Assembly (NCBI GenBank): GCA_900549545.1
Contig: URPA01000056.1
Coordinates: 1-12,237 of the forward strand
DNA: 12,237 nt
Direction: 5' to 3'
Source of the DNA: an uncultured Eubacteriales bacterium
GTDB taxonomy: Bacteria; Bacillota; Clostridia; Oscillospirales; Oscillospiraceae
Shown: positions 6,777 to 12,237 of the stretch, one piece after another
Layout: every line of letters starts with the position of its first letter
How positions within the stretch are numbered: the first letter of the stretch is position 1
Notes under the pieces: model-generated
Databases searched by the model: none
What the model was told of the DNA's origin: nothing
The model's input: only the letters and a program-made list of their open reading frames with translations
Translations under genes and position numbers: made by a program

Positions 6777-8168
6777 ATGCCCGTCAACTCATTTGACAGC
6801 TATCCGCTGACCTGGAAGCCGGATAAGGAGAGCCTCAAGCCGCCGTATTACAAGTCCCTCGCGGAGGATTTGGAGCGCAAAATCCGCAGCGGGCAGCTCT
6901 CGGCGGGAACAAAGCTGCCGCCCCAGCGGGAGATTGCGGATTATCTGGACTTGAATTACACCACGATAACCAGAGTGTACGAGCAGTGCAAGAAAAAAGG
7001 ACTCATCTACGGCACAACGGGGAAGGGAACCTTTGTTGCCCCACATTCGGCGGAGAACATAACCATTACCCCGGCGGAGATTTCGGGCATGTGCATCGAG
7101 ATGGGGGCGTTAAACGGCTTTGGCGAATACACGGAGCTTGTTGAGCAGGCGACGCAGGCGGTGATACAAAAGGGCTATCTGCGAAGCCTGTATGAATACT
7201 CATGGCCCGCCGGGCACCCGCACCAGCTTGCCGCGGCGGTGCGCTGGCTGGGGCAGCTCGGCGTCCACACCGACTGCGGGCACACGGCCATCTTCGCCGG
7301 GGCACAGAACGCTTTGACTGTGGCGCTTATGGCGCTTTTTTCACCGGGGGACAGGATTGCCACTGACGAGTATACCTACTCAAATTTCATAGAGCTGGCG
7401 CGGATGCTGCATCTTATGCTCATCCCCGTCAAGGGTGACGAAAACGGCATGCTGCCGCAGGAACTCCAAAAGCAGTGCACGGCAAAGAGACTGAAGGGCA
7501 TTTACCTGATACCCACCTGTGCAAATCCCACCACAATCACCATGCCAACACAGCGCCGGCGGGAGCTTGCGGAGGTGATACGGCAAAACGGCCTCATCCT
7601 GATTGAGGACGACATTGCCACGTGGCTGCGAGCCTCGGAAGGGGAGCCGCTGCCGTCGATGTTTGACCTTCTGGACGGGGAGAGCGTATATATCTGCGGC
7701 ATGACGAAGAGTCTGTGCCCGGGCCTGCGCATAGCGTACATGGCCTTTGGGGAGCGGCACAGGGAAAAGCTGCTGCACGGGCTTGTGAATGTGAACATCA
7801 AAGCCTCATCCCTTGACGCGGAGATTATAACCGAGCTCATCTTAAACGGCGACGCTTATAGGATTGCCGCGAAAAAGCGGGCGTGGGCAGAGAAGAACTG
7901 CCGCCTGTTTGAGAAAATTTTCGGCACAGGCAGCGGCGGTATAAGCTACTACAAATGGCTGCCGATACATATAAATAAGCCCTGGCAGCTTGTGGAGAAG
8001 GAGCTTATGGAGCGGGGGATAAGGGTGTATCACTCGCGGCGCTTCACCGTGGCCGCCGACAGGGAGGAGAGCTGGCTGCGCGTCTCGCTCTGCTCCGCCG
8101 GGACCGGAAAGAAGCTTGAGCAGGGGCTGAACGTGCTGAAAAATTATCTCTGTGAGAGCGAGGGCTGA
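6777..8168 (+). CDS. MocR/PdxR-type regulator: GntR DNA-binding domain fused to aminotransferase-like domain
   Basis: The 463-residue product has an N-terminal winged-helix GntR domain (about 23-90, with KLPPQREIADYL and TTITRVYEQ) and a C-terminal fold-type I aminotransferase-like domain. Family positions visible there are CANP near 248-251, EDD near 277-279, the expected PLP-binding Lys311 in MTKSLCPGLR, and Arg435 in SWLRVSL. MocR proteins usually sense PLP or a PLP adduct of an amine or amino acid. The Tyr that usually follows EDD (EDDY in GabR-like proteins) is Ile280. I start at ATG 6777 with GGGGGG at 6765-6770; the in-frame TTG at 6747 lies inside the predicted operator. Codon use is richer in GGG, CGG and ATA than in rnf, as expected for a weakly expressed regulator. 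Control of the divergent PhzF gene and of itself is likely. Confidence 0.9.
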   Translation: MPVNSFDSYPLTWKPDKESLKPPYYKSLAEDLERKIRSGQLSAGTKLPPQREIADYLDLNYTTITRVYEQCKKKGLIYGTTGKGTFVAPHSAENITITPAEISGMCIEMGALNGFGEYTELVEQATQAVIQKGYLRSLYEYSWPAGHPHQLAAAVRWLGQLGVHTDCGHTAIFAGAQNALTVALMALFSPGDRIATDEYTYSNFIELARMLHLMLIPVKGDENGMLPQELQKQCTAKRLKGIYLIPTCANPTTITMPTQRRRELAEVIRQNGLILIEDDIATWLRASEGEPLPSMFDLLDGESVYICGMTKSLCPGLRIAYMAFGERHREKLLHGLVNVNIKASSLDAEIITELILNGDAYRIAAKKRAWAEKNCRLFEKIFGTGSGGISYYKWLPIHINKPWQLVEKELMERGIRVYHSRRFTVAADREESWLRVSLCSAGTGKKLEQGLNVLKNYLCESEG

Positions 8169-8334
8169 GCCGCCTCGGATTCGGACAAGTGTCCGCCAGA
8201 GACGGATAAAACGGCTGCTTGTCCGCGAAGGTGTGGTGCGTGACAAAAGCCTTATTACACTACGGAGACTGTGTATAAACAAAATTTGCAATTCGACACC
8301 ACGGATTTTGTAAAATGCACCAAAAACATGGAAA

Positions 8335-8357
8335 ACAAACAATTTCAATGTGTTTGT
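8335..8357. promoter_or_regulatory. Inverted repeat upstream of the cooC-like promoter
   Basis: ACAAACA at 8335-8341 and TGTTTGT at 8351-8357 form a perfect 7-bp inverted repeat with a nine-base spacer. It ends just before the candidate -35 box, a usual position for an activator site. AT-rich DNA makes such repeats easier to obtain by chance. Confidence 0.35.
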
Positions 8358-8358
8358 C

Positions 8359-8387
8359 TTGCATAATTCCACCGCTTGTGTTAAAAT
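8359..8387 (+). promoter_or_regulatory. Candidate promoter of the cooC-like / dehydratase-family operon
   Basis: TTGCAT at 8359-8364 (3 of 6) and TAAAAT at 8382-8387 (5 of 6) are 17 bases apart, with TGTG just before the -10 box. Transcription would begin near 8394, giving a leader of about 65 bases. The weak -35 box would fit a promoter needing an activator. Confidence 0.4.
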
Positions 8388-8395
8388 ACGAACAT

Positions 8396-8419
8396 AATAC
8401 AAGCTGGGAAGATTGTATT
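8396..8419. promoter_or_regulatory. Inverted repeat at the predicted transcription start of the cooC-like operon
   Basis: AATACAA at 8396-8402 and TTGTATT at 8413-8419 form a perfect 7-bp inverted repeat with a ten-base spacer. The ATACAA/TTGTAT arms match those of the operator before the MocR gene (6733-6738 and 6747-6752), though spaced two bases further apart. It could be an operator or a small leader hairpin. Confidence 0.4.
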
Positions 8420-8458
8420 CGTTTCCAAGATTCAGCATTTCCGTAAGGGGGGACACAC

Positions 8459-9223
8459 ATGGAAAATAAAGCCAAGATTATCACGGTCGCAGGTAAGGGA
8501 GGGGTTGGCAAGACCTCCATTTCCGCCTCAATTGTCAGGCTTCTGGTTGAGAAGTATCCCGACAAGAAGATTCTGGCTATCGACGCGGACCCCGCCGTTG
8601 GCCTGTCCGTTGCTCTTGGCGTGGATGTAAAGCTGACGCTGGACGATATACGCATGAGTATAGTCGACAGCGTTGAAAACGGCGAGACAAGAGAGGCCCT
8701 GGAGCTGCTCAGCGAGGCGCGCTTCAAAATCTTTGACGCGCTGGTTGAGATGCCCGGTTTCGCGTTTCTTGCCATTGGCCGTCCGGAGAGCTCCGGTTGC
8801 TACTGCAAGGTCAATTCCTACCTCAAGGAGGTCATCGGTGTTCTGTCGAACAGCTTTGACTATGTCGTTATCGACGGTGAGGCCGGGATTGAACAGATCC
8901 AGCGCCGCGTTATGGAGAAGGTCACCCATCTGCTGCTCATAACCGATCAGAGCAAGAAGGGCGGACAGGTGATCTCCACGATCAAGAATGTCGCCGATGA
9001 GCTTATCTCCTATGATAAGATCGGTGCCATAGTCAACAGAGTGACAAATCCCGAGCTTGCCGATATGATGCGCACGCCCGGAGTTGACATTCTGGCATTT
9101 ATCCCCGCAGACAGCACTTTTGCCGCAAACGACATCAAGGGCAAGAGCGTTATGGAGCTGTCTGAGGATTCCGCTATGCTCAAGGGAGTGAAGGAAGCAC
9201 TCCAAAAAATAGAAATACTTTAA
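8459..9223 (+). CDS. CooC-type P-loop ATPase (NifH/MinD superfamily)
   Basis: The 254-residue product resembles CooC, the ATPase that helps insert nickel into carbon monoxide dehydrogenase. It has a deviant Walker A motif GKGGVGKT at residues 12-19 with the signature Lys13, a switch I block DADP near 42-45, a Cys114-X-Cys116 pair in SSGCYCK that matches the metal-binding pair at the CooC dimer interface, and a switch II block VVIDGEAGIE near 137-146. Like NifH, such proteins dimerise on ATP binding. No CO dehydrogenase gene is present; instead it leads two dehydratase-family genes, 17 bases upstream of the first. It may mature their metal centres or deliver electrons to them; neither is shown. 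The ATG at 8459 has AAGGGGGG at 8445-8452. Confidence 0.88.
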   Translation: MENKAKIITVAGKGGVGKTSISASIVRLLVEKYPDKKILAIDADPAVGLSVALGVDVKLTLDDIRMSIVDSVENGETREALELLSEARFKIFDALVEMPGFAFLAIGRPESSGCYCKVNSYLKEVIGVLSNSFDYVVIDGEAGIEQIQRRVMEKVTHLLLITDQSKKGGQVISTIKNVADELISYDKIGAIVNRVTNPELADMMRTPGVDILAFIPADSTFAANDIKGKSVMELSEDSAMLKGVKEALQKIEIL

Positions 9224-9240
9224 AAGAAGAGGTGTAACAT

Positions 9241-10437
9241 TTGAAAGATCTTAAGCATTTGATCTACTTTGAAAGCCTGCTTGAGAACGCCGACAATGAG
9301 CTCGTGAAAAAGGCACAGGACGAGGGCGGTATCGCTCTTGGCTATACCTGCTTCCACATCCCCGAGGTTTTGCTCAATGTTGACAACTGCTTCTCTGTCA
9401 GGCTTCGCGCCCCCAACACAGGCTCCATCGATATCGCAACCTACTACATGTCCAACTACACCTGCGAGTTCGCGAGAGCACTGCTGGAGCGCGCCATTGA
9501 AGGCGGTTACGAGTTCCTCGACGCTTTGATAGGCGTTGACGCTTGCTCGATGATGAACCGCTCCATGGAGCATTTTGACATTCTGAAGGTCAACACCAAA
9601 CCCAACTTCTTTGTCACCCACTGCGACATGCCTTACAAAATCACAGACTACACTCTGGATTCCTATGTAAAGCAGATGCGCCTGAGAGTGCTTGACAGGC
9701 TCACCGAGGTGTTCGGCGTAGATACTTCCGACGCCGCCATCCGCAAGGCCGTTGAGCAGCACAATGAGGTCTGCCGCATCATCTCCGAGATCCGCGAGAT
9801 GCGCAAGGCTGATAACCCCGTTATCACCGGTTACGAGTTCCATATCCTCAACCTCGTCTCCTACACCTGCCCCAAGGCTCTTATCCTGCCCTACCTGCAG
9901 GAGACTCTTGAGGAGCTCAAGAAGAGAAAGCCCGATAAGGTCAGCCCCTATCGTGCCCGCGTTGCCATCGTCGGCTCCGAAATCGACGATCCCAACCTCA
10001 CCAAACTCATTGAGAGCTGCGGCGCTCTGGTCGTTTCTGACCGTTACTGCTTCGGCTCCACTCCCGGCCGCGAGGTCATTGAGCTCAAGGACGATGAGGA
10101 CGCGCTTACTCAGATTTGCCTGCACTACATGGAGGTTTCCGAGTGCGCCCGTTACATAGCTGACGAGAAGGTTCTCCAGCGCCGTGAGACCGCTGACAGA
10201 CTTGCCAAGGAGTTCAAGGCCGAGGGTATCATCTACGAGCAGATGAAGTACTGCGACTACTGGGGCTTCGAGCGCGCTCTGGTCAGCCATGTCATGCACG
10301 ACGAGTACGGCTGGCCCGTCCTGTCCATCGACAGACTGTACAATAACGGTAACTCCGGTCAGCTGCGCACCCGTGTTCAGGCCTTCGTTGAATCTCTCGA
10401 GATCAAACGCATCCACAAAGAGGAGGGCAAACAGTAA
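9241..10437 (+). CDS. 2-hydroxyacyl-CoA dehydratase / benzoyl-CoA reductase family subunit (HgdB/BcrC-like)
   Basis: The 398-residue product matches the family that removes water from 2-hydroxyacyl-CoA or reduces aromatic CoA esters through a low-potential [4Fe-4S] cluster. Visible blocks are GYTCFHIPEV (34-43, Cys37), SNYTCEFARALL (71-82, Cys75), DACSMMNR (100-107, Cys102), RVAIVGSEIDD (240-250), SDRYCFG (266-272, Cys270), KYCDYWGFE (336-344, Cys338) and QLRTRVQAF (374-382). Cys75, Cys102 and Cys338 have the spacing of the three cluster ligands known in HadBC-type enzymes. Length is normal. The start is TTG 9241, supported by GAGGTG at 9229-9234; no ATG fits the N-terminus. Its stop overlaps the next gene by one base (TAATG). 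The substrate is unknown, and a double-cubane cluster protein relative is another possibility. Confidence 0.87.
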   Translation: MKDLKHLIYFESLLENADNELVKKAQDEGGIALGYTCFHIPEVLLNVDNCFSVRLRAPNTGSIDIATYYMSNYTCEFARALLERAIEGGYEFLDALIGVDACSMMNRSMEHFDILKVNTKPNFFVTHCDMPYKITDYTLDSYVKQMRLRVLDRLTEVFGVDTSDAAIRKAVEQHNEVCRIISEIREMRKADNPVITGYEFHILNLVSYTCPKALILPYLQETLEELKKRKPDKVSPYRARVAIVGSEIDDPNLTKLIESCGALVVSDRYCFGSTPGREVIELKDDEDALTQICLHYMEVSECARYIADEKVLQRRETADRLAKEFKAEGIIYEQMKYCDYWGFERALVSHVMHDEYGWPVLSIDRLYNNGNSGQLRTRVQAFVESLEIKRIHKEEGKQ

Positions 10438-12227
10438 TGGCTAAAAATAAAGTTCAGTATCCCAATCCCAAGTTCTTCCGCTGCAAGGATGAGATGAACT
10501 GGAAGGCCCAGGCCGAAAACCTCAAGGAAGTCGGCGGAATTTTCTGGGATATGCTCAAAGAGACCGACTGGAAAAAGTTCGGTCAGGATAGAATAAACGA
10601 CGCGAAGGACGACCTCCGCCGCGTCAAGGAAGAGTACAGAGATTTCATGGCTCTGGATGCTGCCGGCAAGAAGGACCGCATCGTTAACGGTGAAAAGAGC
10701 CTGGGCCGCCTCTACCGCAAGGGCGCCATGGCCACCGTCCGCCGTGAGTGGCGCGGCATCAAGGACACCGCATACGACTTCTATGAGTGGGCCCGTATGT
10801 GGGGCATGCTGCTGATGACCTTCTCCAAGGACCTCGTCCCGGCACTTAACAACCTCTTCTGGTATCGCTGGATGGTTTCCTACTTCTGCTGCCACTCCTT
10901 CATGGATAAGAACATCATGGGTATGCGCGGCTCCAACCTGCGCATGAGCCACCTGCTCACCTATGATATATTCCGCTATGTCGCTGAGAACCTCGTTCTC
11001 AACGCCAAGGCCGATAAGAAGAACGGCAACAGCACCGAGCTCAACAAGATGACCGTCCTGTTCGACGAGATGACCATGGGCCAGATCATGGCCGGCTTCC
11101 CCACGCTGTACGGCTTCCCCCATCAGCTGCTGGCGATGTTCCTCGTCTCCGAGCTTGACCAGCTCACCTGCGTGCCCTACATAGACGCTGTTGAGAGCTA
11201 TGGTCTGCCCTCCGATACCTGCCCCGTGCCCTCTTCCGAGTGCGGCGCGCTGGTTCTGGACGCTCTGCCCCACATGGGCACCTGCTTCCTCTCCTCCTCC
11301 ATGCCCTGCGACGGTTCTACAATGGCTTCCTCCTACTATTCCCGCCGCTTCCCCGATACCCCCGTGTTCCACCTCTGCTTCCCCGTCCGCTATCTGGATG
11401 AGGAGACCGTGCAGTGCGGCGCGGACGATATCAAGGCCTGCATAAAGTTTGTTGAGGACATCACCGGCGCTAAGTGGGATTGGGACGCTTACTTCACCCA
11501 GATCAAGCGCTTCAATAAGGAGACCGATTACGAGCTCGAGAAGTGGGAGATCAACAAGACCGCTTACCCGCAGCTGCTTGGACCGAGCTATGAGCTGTTC
11601 CGCAAGTGGAACTACGAGATGGACGGCGGCGCTGATCCTCGTGTCCTCAAGACCGCTGCGAAGGTCAGCAAGATCCTGCTCAAGGCCTACGAGAACAAGG
11701 AAGAGCCCTGGCCCGGCAAGATGAAGTACCGCGCTATCGTCTGGTCCTGCCCTGCTCACTACTATGCCAACTTCTCCAACTGGCTTGCCAACTGCTGGGG
11801 CGTCAATGTCCTGGTTGAGATGGAGTCCCTTAACTTCACCAAGCACCTCGAGACCGAGGATAAGGAAGAGGCCATGCGTGACCTCGCCCGCCTGTATGAG
11901 CGTATGGTTATGCGCCGTCACACCAACGGCGGTTACCAGAACGTTGTCGACGAGCTGTGGAAGCAGTGCGAAGACTGGAACGCCAAGCTCATCATCATGT
12001 ACCAGAACGTCGCCTGCAAGAACATGGCTACCGTTCAGGGTATTCTGGATGATCAGGGCCGTCAGCGCGGCTACGACCTCATCTGGGTCGAGCATGACCT
12101 GATGGATCCTCGTACCGTCTCCCGCCGCACCATGCGCGACAAGGTCAACGAGTACATGCGCACCGTCATGAAGGCGGAGCCTGTTGACCCGTCCCTCCTC
12201 GAGTTTGAGGACGAAGTCTGCATGTAA
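10437..12227 (+). CDS. Large divergent 2-hydroxyacyl-CoA dehydratase-family subunit with N-terminal extension
   Basis: The 596-residue product is a distant relative of its neighbour and probably its partner in a heterodimer. The family part begins near residue 215 with GFPTLYGFPHQLL. The likely cluster ligands are Cys262 (SDTCPV) or Cys269, Cys291 (MPCDGS) and Cys527 (VACKN); the 262/291/527 spacing resembles 75/102/338 in the neighbour. A late block RYRAIVWSC-like near 430-438 matches the second Rossmann-type half, and DPRTVSRRTMRDKVNEYM near 557-574 matches the family C-terminus. The first 200 or so residues are an extra region rich in Trp, Lys, Arg and Glu with a CysCys pair at 151-152 and no recognised domain. 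The usual length is roughly 380-480. The ATG at 10437 has AGGAGGG at 10421-10427. The sequence ends ten bases after the stop, so the operon may continue. Confidence 0.82.
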   Translation: MAKNKVQYPNPKFFRCKDEMNWKAQAENLKEVGGIFWDMLKETDWKKFGQDRINDAKDDLRRVKEEYRDFMALDAAGKKDRIVNGEKSLGRLYRKGAMATVRREWRGIKDTAYDFYEWARMWGMLLMTFSKDLVPALNNLFWYRWMVSYFCCHSFMDKNIMGMRGSNLRMSHLLTYDIFRYVAENLVLNAKADKKNGNSTELNKMTVLFDEMTMGQIMAGFPTLYGFPHQLLAMFLVSELDQLTCVPYIDAVESYGLPSDTCPVPSSECGALVLDALPHMGTCFLSSSMPCDGSTMASSYYSRRFPDTPVFHLCFPVRYLDEETVQCGADDIKACIKFVEDITGAKWDWDAYFTQIKRFNKETDYELEKWEINKTAYPQLLGPSYELFRKWNYEMDGGADPRVLKTAAKVSKILLKAYENKEEPWPGKMKYRAIVWSCPAHYYANFSNWLANCWGVNVLVEMESLNFTKHLETEDKEEAMRDLARLYERMVMRRHTNGGYQNVVDELWKQCEDWNAKLIIMYQNVACKNMATVQGILDDQGRQRGYDLIWVEHDLMDPRTVSRRTMRDKVNEYMRTVMKAEPVDPSLLEFEDEVCM

Positions 12228-12237
12228 AACGTCTGAA

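Larger units (their letters stand above)
8169..8458. other. Intergenic region between the MocR gene and the CooC-like gene
   Basis: No gene is seen. Just after the MocR stop, CGGACA AG TGTCCG (8182-8195) forms a small palindrome, and its left part can instead pair with CTTGTCCG at 8218-8225. No T-run follows, so a terminator is uncertain. From about 8265 the DNA becomes AT-rich and carries a candidate promoter flanked by two perfect 7-bp inverted repeats, listed separately. Confidence 0.45.

Noticed and set aside
5895..8168. A phenazine or vitamin B6 biosynthesis locus, suggested by PhzF and the PdxR-like regulator
   Set aside because: No other phenazine genes and no pdxST genes are in the window; both proteins belong to broad families with many other roles.
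8182..8225. Possible terminator after the MocR gene
   Set aside because: The palindrome at 8182-8195 and the alternative pairing with 8218-8225 exist, but no T-run follows either, so an intrinsic terminator is not supported.
8459..9223. Reading the ATPase as NifH, MinD or ParA
   Set aside because: The Cys-X-Cys pair after the switch I region and the VIDGEAG switch II fit CooC; NifH has two widely separated cluster cysteines and MinD/ParA lack the Cys-X-Cys site.

Overview
The window reads as chromosomal DNA from a GC-rich anaerobic Firmicute, most likely a gut Clostridia member of the Oscillospiraceae type. The basis is the rnfCDGEAB gene order known from Clostridia and acetogens, strong AGGAGG-type ribosome binding sites, a 2-hydroxyacyl-CoA dehydratase-family gene pair, and short hairpin repeats in the non-coding gaps. 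The family or genus cannot be fixed from this sequence alone. No tRNA, rRNA, CRISPR array, transposase or phage gene was seen.

Layout. Bases 1-526 hold no gene; they contain two facing copies of a short two-hairpin repeat, an AT-rich stretch and a probable promoter. Bases 527-5577 carry a complete six-gene Rnf operon (C, D, G, E, A, B) on the + strand with overlapping or nearly touching genes, closed by a 15-bp hairpin terminator. A gene-free stretch to about 5894 holds a third copy of the repeat. A PhzF-family isomerase (- strand) and a MocR-type regulator (+ strand) then diverge from a shared region with two perfect inverted repeats that overlap both predicted promoters. After a 290-base gap with its own promoter and inverted repeats comes a + strand operon running nearly to the window end: a CooC-type P-loop ATPase and two proteins of the 2-hydroxyacyl-CoA dehydratase / benzoyl-CoA reductase (HgdB/BcrC) family.

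Function. Rnf is a membrane complex that couples electron transfer between reduced ferredoxin and NAD+ to Na+ or H+ transport. Dehydratases and reductases of the HgdB/BcrC family normally receive a low-potential electron, ultimately from ferredoxin or flavodoxin, through an ATP-hydrolysing activator of the ASKHA fold. Here the position next to the two subunits is taken by a different ATPase, a CooC relative of the NifH/MinD superfamily with a Cys-X-Cys metal site. It could be a metallocentre maturase or a substitute electron activator. This unusual combination is the main point of interest. The substrate cannot be read from the sequence, and a classical activator could lie just beyond the right edge.
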